DNA of 5,420 bases from an uncultured Desulfomonile sp. (GTDB taxonomy: Bacteria > Desulfobacterota > Desulfomonilia > Desulfomonilales > Desulfomonilaceae): positions 1 through 5,420 of the forward strand of contig CALDNG010000006.1 of the NCBI GenBank assembly GCA_937915285.1, in the 5' to 3' direction. Position numbers and translations under genes: made by a program. Shown in pieces: positions 1-5,420 of the stretch; within the stretch, counting starts at the first letter, position 1; each line of letters starts with the position of its first letter. Under the pieces are notes generated by a model. The model was given only the letters and a program-made list of their open reading frames with translations, was not told the origin of the DNA and ran no database searches.

Positions 1-220
1 CGATCACCGGCTTTGATCGGTCGATTTCGGAATAATGTTCTGCCAACAGTGGCAATGGGGCCAGCCTGGCGCCCGCTATGTGTCCATCCTCATATTCTTT
101 GGGCTGTCTTACATCCAGAAGGGTGTAAGTTCCCTGCTGGTTCCTGTTGATAAAATCCCGAGCTTCATCCGGTGTGAATGATTCTACAGGCGTAAAAAGT
201 TTTTTGAATGTCTCCAACAT
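1..220 (-). CDS. Rhodanese-domain protein, N-terminal part (3' end beyond window)
   Basis: Reading from an ATG at 220 gives 73 open codons to the left edge, where the gene is cut. The start is supported by AGAGGAA at 233-227, seven bases before the ATG. Residues 33-51 read TLLDVRQPKEYEDGHIAGA, the classic first half of a rhodanese domain (LxDVR, then a GHIxGA motif), followed by an APLPLL stretch and SKPVI at 69-73, which normally leads into the catalytic-cysteine loop. That loop lies outside the window, so sulfurtransferase activity cannot be judged. There is no signal peptide, so it is probably cytoplasmic. From memory, N-termini with this pattern (short LF-TPV lead, then LLDVRQPKEYE) occur in Desulfobacterota proteins that carry a C-terminal ferritin-like domain after the rhodanese domain; that is an inference about the missing part. 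It follows the SagB-like gene on the same strand after 83 bases and may have its own promoter or be read through. Confidence 0.88.
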   Translation of the reverse strand, partial: MLETFKKLFTPVESFTPDEARDFINRNQQGTYTLLDVRQPKEYEDGHIAGARLAPLPLLAEHYSEIDRSKPVI

Positions 221-235
221 AGACTATTCCTCTGG

Positions 236-269
236 AAAAACTCGTGTGATCCTTTAAACAGGAGTTTTT
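236..269. repeat. Inverted repeat between SagB-like and rhodanese genes; possible weak terminator
   Basis: AAAAACTC at 236-243 is the exact reverse complement of GAGTTTTT at 262-269, enclosing an 18-base loop that itself contains CCT/AGG arms (251-253 and 260-262 region). The arms begin and end in A or T runs, so on either strand the transcript would show a stem followed by a run of U. The stem has only three G-C pairs and a long loop, so it would be a weak intrinsic terminator at best. It sits between the stop of the SagB-like gene and the ribosome binding site of the rhodanese gene, the right place for a partial terminator or a leader structure. The rest of this 83-base gap shows no clear promoter. 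Confidence 0.3.
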
Positions 270-303
270 TGACGCTACAATCTAAATGCATGGATCTGAA
301 TGA

Positions 304-1809
304 TTACGTTTGGGGCGTAGTACCTGACCTTTTCTTTATGGGTCCAACACCCAACAAATAGACCAATCTGGAGTCGTCGTTGAGCCCCAGTAGTTTGGAG
401 GCTTCAGAATCGTAGAAAGCGCCGATTCCGCAACAACCGAACATAAGCGACGTCGCGCCAATATAGAGTCGTTGCCCAAGACGACCTGCTGTTAAAAGCG
501 CGCGCCTGTATCCTCGGGGTCCAAACTGACATTCAATTTCCCGCATATTTGCCATGATGAGAAAGTGTGCTGCGCAGTTTGCCAACCATGCCTGGTCAAG
601 ACATATATGAGTCATGTCGTCGATCAGGTCACCCTTTCTGGCTTCAAACAGTGAGCGGTCATTCGCGTCATAAAGATAGAATCCATTGGCCAAACCTTCC
701 ACATCTGAAACGATGAGACCAGTTTGGATACCGTTGGATGCAGGATCAGCGAATCCAGTGATTGACAATAGGTAGTCAATCTGAGCGGTTGATACCTGTT
801 TCTTGATGAAATTCCTAAGCGAGCGTCTTCCAAACACTGCATCCGGATATCCAATGGATGGCGAAGCAATATTCCTGATGTTCACCTTAGTCTCGAATTT
901 CAAGGGTAATCCGAGGTTGGCAAGTTTTTTCCGATCAATCGACTGGTAGTTCACGGATTTTGTGGTGAGTGAGTGAATTGAACGAATTGCAGGGTAATCA
1001 ACTTCACCTGAGGAAACTTTGCTGTACACCGAAAAATCGGTTGCGGGCAGTTTGGGTCCATTTTCAGTGGTTATTTCCGAAACGCTCCGGCCTTGCACGA
1101 TAACTGCCGCCAGGCACACTTCCCTGGCTGGATCAACATGGAGAAACTGGTTGACGCCTGTATCTTTAAAATCGTAACAGATGTCGTAATCCAGTCCATG
1201 ATATTCAAGAGCCAGTGTCAGATTTTCGAGGAGGTGCCCCGAATCAAGTAAATGGTATCTGTAGGCGCGATCCCGGTACTTCCAGGAACTCCTGAAGAAG
1301 ATGGCTGAGACAAAAAAGACAAGCGTGGGAATAACAGAGTCCTCTGATCCCAACAATTCACGAACCTCAAACCCCTCGCCACCATGGCGCAATTGCTCTA
1401 GACCATCCCTTGCGATGTTGTGATGATACAAACCGCCGTCAATGCCAGGCAGGTTCATTGCCCAGACATACGTCTCAAAAGGATAAAGCGCCCCCGCAGA
1501 CGCTACGCTCCTGTAATAAAAGTAATTTCCGCCATATTTGGCTTTGGCCGTGATTGAATGTGAAAGATGGAGGATAGAACTCAATACCGAGAAATCCATG
1601 CTCGACGGCGAACCCTTTCGCGTCTCATTCAGTAGGAACTCAGGAATTGAAACCTGTTCATAGGGTCCCCCGGGAGCCAAACCTACTAAGTCAGCTCCGG
1701 TATACTCCTTAAAGACTGAAGGTTGGTGGGGCCAATCCATATAATGGCCCTTCATGTCGAAACGGTCATAGCTGGTCAGATTGTGATAATCCAAGGTGGA
1801 TTTAAACAT
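304..1809 (-). CDS. SagB/ThcOx-type tandem nitroreductase-domain flavin oxidoreductase
   Basis: This 501-residue protein has two nitroreductase-fold domains in one chain. The N-terminal lead (YHNLTSYDRFDM, then MDWPHQPSVFKEY at residues 24-36) matches the conserved opening of SagB-type dehydrogenases. Domain 1 (about 70-240) carries RSVASAGALYPFETYV at 100-115 and WKYRDRAYRYHLLDSGH at 176-192. Domain 2 (about 322-490) carries the FMN-contact motif GRRSLRNF at 327-334, FGPRGYRR at 429-436 and FGCCGIGAFYD at 457-467. The family binds FMN and oxidises or reduces small molecules; in peptide-toxin clusters SagB oxidises azolines to azoles, but no such partners are seen here. No signal peptide or membrane segment. 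The ATG at 1809 is preferred: GGAG lies at 1823-1820, ten bases upstream, and the family motif begins right after. ATG 1833 has no ribosome site and one at 1893 would overlap the upstream gene. It starts 37 bases after the diiron gene and ends in TAA. Substrate unknown. Confidence 0.9.
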   Translation of the reverse strand: MFKSTLDYHNLTSYDRFDMKGHYMDWPHQPSVFKEYTGADLVGLAPGGPYEQVSIPEFLLNETRKGSPSSMDFSVLSSILHLSHSITAKAKYGGNYFYYRSVASAGALYPFETYVWAMNLPGIDGGLYHHNIARDGLEQLRHGGEGFEVRELLGSEDSVIPTLVFFVSAIFFRSSWKYRDRAYRYHLLDSGHLLENLTLALEYHGLDYDICYDFKDTGVNQFLHVDPAREVCLAAVIVQGRSVSEITTENGPKLPATDFSVYSKVSSGEVDYPAIRSIHSLTTKSVNYQSIDRKKLANLGLPLKFETKVNIRNIASPSIGYPDAVFGRRSLRNFIKKQVSTAQIDYLLSITGFADPASNGIQTGLIVSDVEGLANGFYLYDANDRSLFEARKGDLIDDMTHICLDQAWLANCAAHFLIMANMREIECQFGPRGYRRALLTAGRLGQRLYIGATSLMFGCCGIGAFYDSEASKLLGLNDDSRLVYLLGVGPIKKRSGTTPQT

Positions 1810-1846
1810 CGGCCATATTCTCCAAAAAACCATAAACCAAAAGAGG

Positions 1847-2356
1847 TCAACCGCCCCAAGGCATGCGGGAATATACTTCCGAGAGCTTGTCACGATATTC
1901 CTTGAAGAATTTCTCGTGTTCCTTTTCCCATGCTGAGAGCATGCTTAAAGCCTTTGAGGCCCTGCCAGTGGTTTTTTCAGACATGTTCGCGTAGAATTCC
2001 GAAAGGTCTCTTTCGATCAACCAGGCGGTGTTGAAGATTGTGACGTCCGGAACCATCGATCCTTGAACACATTCCTCAAGAAATTCCTTCTTGCTTCGTT
2101 CATCAAAATAATTTGTCGGCGCAATGGTCTCAGGGGCCAAGTCTCCGATACCTATTTCCTGTCCGGATTTCAAGTCCCTGATTATGCTGGATATAAAATC
2201 AATGTGCCTCTGCTCTTCGGCTATCAACCTCTGGAATGCCGAAACTGCAGCTCCTACTCCCATGCGCTCAAGTGACGTTTGAAAAAAACTCATACCGGTT
2301 TTTTCCTGATTGAGAGCATACTCAAAAATTTTTACCAAATTAGCGTTTGTTTCCAT
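1847..2356 (-). CDS. Ferritin-like (rubrerythrin-like) diiron protein
   Basis: This 169-residue, mostly helical protein has the ligand pattern of a four-helix-bundle diiron protein: Glu18 (NQEKTG), Glu48 with His51 (EEQRH), Glu115 (LIERD) and Glu144 with His147 (WEKEH). That is the full E / ExxH / E / ExxH set. Helix 1 spans about 4-30, helix 2 about 35-64, helix 3 about 104-127 and helix 4 about 133-162. Such proteins reduce peroxide, or act as oxidases or iron-handling proteins, in the cytoplasm. Unlike classical rubrerythrin there is no C-terminal rubredoxin domain: the only cysteine is Cys96, so electrons must come from another protein. The start at ATG 2356 is chosen because GGAGGGG sits five bases upstream; longer in-frame starts at 2368 and 2431 would place that ribosome site inside the coding region and add a non-family lead. 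It is first in the left-hand gene group, with the SagB-like gene 37 bases downstream. It could equally be a member with an unknown oxidation reaction. Confidence 0.87.
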   Translation of the reverse strand: METNANLVKIFEYALNQEKTGMSFFQTSLERMGVGAAVSAFQRLIAEEQRHIDFISSIIRDLKSGQEIGIGDLAPETIAPTNYFDERSKKEFLEECVQGSMVPDVTIFNTAWLIERDLSEFYANMSEKTTGRASKALSMLSAWEKEHEKFFKEYRDKLSEVYSRMPWGG

Positions 2357-2359
2357 GAT

Positions 2360-2366
2360 CCCCTCC
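2360..2366 (-). promoter_or_regulatory. Ribosome binding site deciding the diiron-protein start
   Basis: GGAGGGG read on the minus strand ends three bases before ATG 2356, giving a five-base gap from the GGAGG core. It overlaps an earlier in-frame ATG (2368-2366), which argues that translation starts at 2356 and not at the upstream ATG codons. Confidence 0.75.
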
Positions 2367-2395
2367 ATAATTTTAAAATATAAGTCGTGAATCGA

Positions 2396-2404
2396 AATAT
2401 ACCA
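2396..2404 (-). promoter_or_regulatory. Possible extended -10 promoter for the diiron/SagB-like pair
   Basis: The minus strand reads TGGTATATT here, matching the extended -10 form TGnTATAAT at all but one position. It lies about 40 bases before ATG 2356 in an AT-rich gap of 116 bases. No good -35 box is found at 17 bases; TTGAAT occurs too close (11 bases). A promoter here would make the left-hand genes a separate transcription unit from the liv operon. This is a pattern match only. Confidence 0.3.
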
Positions 2405-2465
2405 GAAGGAATATTCAATTTCCGGCTGCAAAATATTTGGCCGAACTATGTCTTCAAATTTGTGG

Positions 2466-2482
2466 TGCGGTGTTACACCGCA
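2466..2482 (-). repeat. Perfect hairpin spanning the livF stop codon
   Basis: TGCGGTG at 2466-2472 and CACCGCA at 2476-2482 are exact reverse complements separated only by the three bases of the livF stop codon (TAA on the minus strand). The seven-pair, GC-rich stem would form at the end of the liv message. It is not followed by a U run in the minus direction (CCACAAATTTG follows), so it is not a standard intrinsic terminator; it could protect the 3' end, pause polymerase or reduce read-through into the diiron gene. Confidence 0.55.
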
Positions 2483-3171
2483 AGATAACGAGTCTGTATT
2501 TCTTTGTTATTCAATAACTGTTGTCTCGACCCTTCATACCTTAATGCGCCTTTATCGATCACATACCCCCTATCTGAGATCGAAAGCGCAAAATAGGCGT
2601 TTTGTTCCGTCATAAGAACTGGTGTCTCCGACTTGAGCGCAACGATGATTCGTCCTAGTTCTTCGACTATGACAGGAGCTAGTCCCTCGCAAGGCTCATC
2701 GAGCATTAGCAGCAGCGGGTTACCGGCCAAAGCGCGTGCGATGGCCAGCATCTGCTGTTCTCCCCCGGAAAGAGCGCCGCCTTTGCGGTCTTTGAGGTGG
2801 TAAAGCATTGGGAAGACATCAAAAATACGCTTCTTCGTCCAAGGGGCCCTGCCTGTTCTTGCGGGCAGTTGGGCTACCTCTAGGTTTTCTTCCACTGTGA
2901 GCCTTGGAAAAATCCGTCGGTCTTCAGGCACAAAAGCAAGCCCTGCGCGGGTGTTATAATAGACCGCCCTGCCGGTAATTTCCTCATCCTTAAAAAAAAC
3001 CTTGCCGGAGGAGGGCGCATTAAGACCTGCTATCCCTCTCATCGTGGTAGTCTTGCCTGCCCCATTCCTACCAAGCAGGCAAACAATTTCCGATTCGTTC
3101 ACGTTCAGGCTCATGCCCTGCAAAACGTGACTATCCCCATAAAAAACGTGTATGTCAGAGACCTTTAGCAT
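2473..3171 (-). CDS. livF: Branched-chain amino acid-type ABC transporter ATPase LivF
   Basis: This 232-residue protein is a complete ABC ATPase of the LivF type, the usual length for the family. It would sit on the cytoplasmic face of the LivH/LivM permease and hydrolyse ATP as one half of a LivF/LivG heterodimer. Walker A is GRNGAGKTT at 34-42, the signature is LSGGEQQ at 134-140 and Walker B is LLLMLDE at 153-159, followed by the LivF-like CEGLAP. The Q-loop position holds Glu83 (VPEDRRIFPRLTVEENL) and the H-loop position holds Gln190 (TEQNA); both substitutions are normal for LivF. ATG 3171 is preceded by GGGGGGAG with a five-base gap, inside the end of livG, with a 17-base overlap that suggests translational coupling. 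It is the last gene of the liv group, and its stop lies in the loop of a hairpin. The substrate is set by the binding protein, which is not visible. Confidence 0.95.
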   Translation of the reverse strand: MLKVSDIHVFYGDSHVLQGMSLNVNESEIVCLLGRNGAGKTTTMRGIAGLNAPSSGKVFFKDEEITGRAVYYNTRAGLAFVPEDRRIFPRLTVEENLEVAQLPARTGRAPWTKKRIFDVFPMLYHLKDRKGGALSGGEQQMLAIARALAGNPLLLMLDEPCEGLAPVIVEELGRIIVALKSETPVLMTEQNAYFALSISDRGYVIDKGALRYEGSRQQLLNNKEIQTRYLAV

Positions 3172-3928
3172 CTAGACTCCCCCCTAGATAGGCTTCCTTC
3201 ACAGCCAAATTAGACCTGATTTCATCAGGTGAGCCTGAAGCTAATGGCGAACCCTGATTAAGGACGAATATTTTCTCTGCAATCGAAAATACAACTTTCA
3301 TGTCGTGTTCGGTTAAGAAAAAAGTGGCTCCCGATTTCATTGAGAGTTCCTTGATCAGGTGAATTATTCGGTCTGTCTCTTCGGGGTTCATTCCGGCCGT
3401 CGGTTCGTCGAGCAAAATGAGTTTAGGCTTCCTGGCAAGAACAATGGCGATCTCAATAAGTCTCTTGTCGCCATACGCCAATGTTGAAGCGATCCTGTTC
3501 GCAAAAGGCAGCAATCCGACCATATCCAGGGTTTGTTCAGCCTGTTCCCGAAGGTCAACGCGTTTCTTGAGTGACCCAAGTATCGAAAAACTCTTGCCAT
3601 TATGGATTATGACAGGGGTCAGAACGTTTTCCAGTACGGTGAGTTTGGGGAAGATATTTGTGATCTGGAAAGATCGAAGCAGTCCCATGCCTACGAGCTT
3701 GTGAGTAGGCTCTCCGGAAACATCCCTGCCCATAAAATGGACACTACCGCTTGAAGGTTTATACCTTCCTGACACAACATTGTAGAAAGTAGTTTTTCCC
3801 GCCCCATTCGGGCCGATGAGAGCGGTGAGGCATCCATCAGGGACAGCTAACGAAACTCCCTTGAGGGCCTGGAATCTACCAAAACTCTTATGCAGATTTC
3901 TGATCTCCAATAAGGGCGTCTGAGACAT
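3155..3928 (-). CDS. livG: Branched-chain amino acid-type ABC transporter ATPase LivG
   Basis: This 257-residue protein is the second ATPase of the importer, with length typical of LivG. Walker A is GPNGAGKTT at 39-47, the Q-loop glutamine is Gln88 (RSFQITNIFPKLTVLEN), the signature is the LivG-type variant LAYGDKR at 150-156 (in place of LSGGQ), Walker B is LILLDEP at 170-176 followed by TAGMNPEE, and the H-loop histidine is His208 (TEHDM). The insertion at about 105-130 between the Q-loop and signature is also a LivG trait. The C-terminal end (SGSPDEIRSN, then VKEAYLGG) is the usual LivG ending. Its ATG overlaps the livM stop by one base (TGATG), so translation is probably coupled. A G-rich GGGGGG run lies just upstream as ribosome site. 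It works in the cytoplasm with LivF on the LivH/LivM channel. Confidence 0.96.
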   Translation of the reverse strand: MSQTPLLEIRNLHKSFGRFQALKGVSLAVPDGCLTALIGPNGAGKTTFYNVVSGRYKPSSGSVHFMGRDVSGEPTHKLVGMGLLRSFQITNIFPKLTVLENVLTPVIIHNGKSFSILGSLKKRVDLREQAEQTLDMVGLLPFANRIASTLAYGDKRLIEIAIVLARKPKLILLDEPTAGMNPEETDRIIHLIKELSMKSGATFFLTEHDMKVVFSIAEKIFVLNQGSPLASGSPDEIRSNLAVKEAYLGGSLDAKGL

Positions 3929-4893
3929 CAGTTGCCCCCCTTTTCACTTTTGGAAATAACAGAATCAAGAGTTCCTAGGACACCCTGCGGGAACAACAGC
4001 ACCAGCGCCACAAGTATGGCTCCAAGAAAAATCATCCAGTTGGTGGTGAAAGATGTGATGAAATGTTCAAGGACGAAAAAGATTGCAGTCCCCACTGCAG
4101 GCCCCAGAAAAACGCCCGAACCTCCCAGAATGGTCATTAAAACGGCTTTTCCTGAAAAGGACCAGTGCAACATTTCAGGAGAGGCTATCCGATTAAACAT
4201 CGCAAACAGGACTCCTGCGACTCCAGCCAGGGCCCCAGCCACCGTAAAAGCCGCCAAACGAACTGTCCTGACATTTTGTCCCACGAATGACACCCTCTGC
4301 GAGTTTTCTCTCGTGGCGGTCAAAAGAAGACCGAACGCAGAATTCACAATTTTGCGCAGGAAGATAATAGCCAGGGATACTACTGAAAGCGACATCCAGT
4401 AGAAGTATTTCGGATTGAAGAGTTCAATAGTGTATCCAGGTAGACTCAAAACCGGCATTTTCATAATCGTCAGGCCATCACTTCCTCCGGTAACTGATAG
4501 CCAGTTGTGAGCCAGCGTGAATAGCATCATACCGAATCCGAGAGTCAAGATCGCAAAGTAGATTTCGTCAAGACGAACGCAAAACCAGCCTATTACCAAC
4601 GCGAATACGGTTGCGCCGAACATTCCCGCAGGAACACAAACCCAAAAAGAGTTGGATATGTTAGCTGCCGTCAATGCCATACAGTATGCCCCTACCCCAA
4701 AAAAACCTGCCTGGCCAAAGGACAGAAGTCCCGTATAGCCGAAGAGAAGGTTAAAGCTCATGGCGTAAAGGCTCATTATGATGATCTCTGTCAGGATCAT
4801 GATCCAATGCGTGCTTACGACAAGCGGAGCCAGGATCAGAAGAATCAGGATCGTAAAACCGGTCAAAAAGTTTCTGTTGAAAATCCCGCCCAA
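3928..4893 (-). CDS. livM: Branched-chain amino acid-type ABC transporter permease LivM
   Basis: This inner-membrane permease has 321 residues from the chosen start. Many hydrophobic segments are visible (about 13-33, 36-50, 60-77, 84-103, 111-129, 166-180, 213-233, 248-272 and several near the C-terminus). LivM motifs include NLLFGYTGLLSFGQAGF at 48-64, TGGSDGL at 135-141, the cytoplasmic ATPase-contact loop RENSQRVSFVGQNVRTVRL at 195-213 and GGSGVFLGPAVG at 257-268. The likely start is TTG at 4893: AGGAG lies seven bases upstream, the codon sits one base after the livH stop, and the protein then begins with a short charged lead before the first membrane segment. An ATG at 4995 is open in frame but would read 34 codons inside livH and give a non-family lead. 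It forms the channel with LivH; its stop overlaps livG. A non-ATG start may set its level relative to livH. Confidence 0.93.
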   Translation of the reverse strand: MGGIFNRNFLTGFTILILLILAPLVVSTHWIMILTEIIIMSLYAMSFNLLFGYTGLLSFGQAGFFGVGAYCMALTAANISNSFWVCVPAGMFGATVFALVIGWFCVRLDEIYFAILTLGFGMMLFTLAHNWLSVTGGSDGLTIMKMPVLSLPGYTIELFNPKYFYWMSLSVVSLAIIFLRKIVNSAFGLLLTATRENSQRVSFVGQNVRTVRLAAFTVAGALAGVAGVLFAMFNRIASPEMLHWSFSGKAVLMTILGGSGVFLGPAVGTAIFFVLEHFITSFTTNWMIFLGAILVALVLLFPQGVLGTLDSVISKSEKGGN

Positions 4894-4894
4894 A

Positions 4895-5420
4895 TCAGGA
4901 CTCCTCTCCAAAAATGCCACGAGGACGCGATAGCAGTACGATCGCCAGCAGGATGTAAGGCAAAGCCATCTGAAAATTGGGAGCCATGGTTGCACCGAAA
5001 GAGCCTAAAAGTCCAAGAATCAAGGCGCCGACAAAAGCTCCCGGAAAACTACCCATACCGCCTATTACTACGACGATGAAGCTCTCAATAATGATATGTT
5101 CACCTATGGCAGGCCCCACACTCTGGTGAGGAGCGGCTAAAGCTCCACCCAGAGCAGCTAGCCACGCCCCAAAACCGAATACGGCTGTGAAAAGTATCGG
5201 AGCCCTGACTCCTATTATCTCGGCCATCTCCCTATCCATCGCAGCGGCCCTAATGATTTTGCCCCATTTTGAAAAGCTGAAAAAACCCCACAGGATGATC
5301 CCCAAAACCGGCCCTACGGCGATCAGGAAGAGACGATACACGGGGTAGGTCTGTCCGAAAACAGGAACGACACCCTTAAGGATTGTGGGCGGATCCACGA
5401 GGTGATGAGCCGGACCCCAG
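4895..5420 (-). CDS. livH: Branched-chain amino acid-type ABC transporter permease LivH, C-terminal part
   Basis: The frame is open to the right edge, so the gene is cut: 174 codons plus TGA are present, and about 115 N-terminal residues are expected to be missing compared with a usual LivH of about 290. A GTG at 5398 is inside the gene, not its start, because the frame continues upstream (WGPAHHL). Family features are the segment LFLIAVGPVLGIILWGFF (30-47), the cytoplasmic coupling loop RAAAMDREMAEIIGV at 57-71, the FGFGAWLAALGGALAAP segment at 81-97, and GGMGSFPGAFVGALILG at 120-136. The last membrane segment ends with SRPRGIFGE, a typical C-terminus. It pairs with LivM in the inner membrane. 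Its message ends one base before the livM TTG, and its last codons carry the livM ribosome site. A binding protein or other liv gene may lie further right. Confidence 0.95.
   Translation of the reverse strand, partial: WGPAHHLVDPPTILKGVVPVFGQTYPVYRLFLIAVGPVLGIILWGFFSFSKWGKIIRAAAMDREMAEIIGVRAPILFTAVFGFGAWLAALGGALAAPHQSVGPAIGEHIIIESFIVVVIGGMGSFPGAFVGALILGLLGSFGATMAPNFQMALPYILLAIVLLSRPRGIFGEES
4901..4909 (-). promoter_or_regulatory. Ribosome binding site for the TTG start of livM
   Basis: GGAGAGGAG on the minus strand lies in the last codons of livH and ends seven bases before TTG 4893. No other in-frame start codon in this part of livM has a comparable site, which is the main reason for choosing the TTG. 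Confidence 0.65.

Noticed and set aside
624..869. A second minus-strand open frame inside the SagB-like gene (81 codons), and similar short frames inside livG and opposite other genes
   Set aside because: They overlap genes with clear domain motifs and show no motif or ribosome site of their own.
1810..1893. A 28-residue hydrophobic N-terminal extension of the SagB-like protein, resembling a membrane anchor
   Set aside because: It overlaps the end of the diiron gene, has no ribosome site at 1893, and the family's conserved opening begins only after ATG 1809.
2357..2431. A 25-residue N-terminal extension of the diiron protein
   Set aside because: The strong GGAGGGG site lies inside it, just before ATG 2356, and the extension is AT-rich intergenic-type sequence.
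2602..2925. LivF with Gln at the H-loop and Glu at the Q-loop, as a possibly inactive ATPase
   Set aside because: These substitutions are usual in LivF proteins, and Walker A, signature and Walker B are intact.
3932..4402. Plus-strand open frame opposite livM (156 codons)
   Set aside because: It lies fully antisense to a well-supported gene, matches no family I recognise, and is basic and low in structure, as antisense frames of permeases tend to be.
1..5420. CRISPR arrays, tRNA or rRNA genes, insertion sequences
   Set aside because: No repeated spacer pattern, cloverleaf, transposase motif or long terminal repeat was seen; coding regions fill nearly all the window.

Overview
Every gene in this window lies on the minus strand, so transcription runs from right (5420) to left (1). 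Two groups are visible. The right half (about 2473-5420) is an ABC importer operon of the branched-chain amino acid (HAAT/Liv) family in the order livH-livM-livG-livF: two membrane permeases followed by two ATPases. The genes are packed tightly, with a 1-nt gap (livH/livM), a 1-nt overlap (livM/livG) and a 17-nt overlap (livG/livF). livH is cut by the window edge and no periplasmic binding-protein gene is visible, so the substrate cannot be named from this sequence.

The left half (1-2356) holds three redox-type genes. They are a small ferritin-like/rubrerythrin-like diiron protein, a 501-residue protein with two tandem nitroreductase-fold domains of the SagB/ThcOx dehydrogenase type, and the first 73 codons of a rhodanese-domain protein cut by the left edge. 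The first two are 37 nt apart and look co-transcribed. A 116-nt AT-rich gap with a hairpin at the livF stop and a possible extended -10 promoter separates them from the liv operon. An 82-nt gap with an inverted repeat separates the SagB-like gene from the rhodanese gene.

The most interesting part is this left-hand module: a diiron protein with a full ligand set but no rubredoxin domain, beside a tandem-domain flavin oxidoreductase, next to a rhodanese. No azoline cyclodehydratase (SagC/SagD/YcaO) and no peptide precursor are visible, so a thiazole/oxazole peptide pathway is not supported here. A redox or oxidative-stress role, with the flavoprotein handing electrons to the diiron protein, is one inference; it is untested.

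The window looks bacterial, with moderate GC. Liv-type importers, rubrerythrin-like proteins and rhodanese proteins of this kind are common in anaerobic Desulfobacterota (former Deltaproteobacteria), and that is my best guess for the source. It rests on recollection of families, not on a search.
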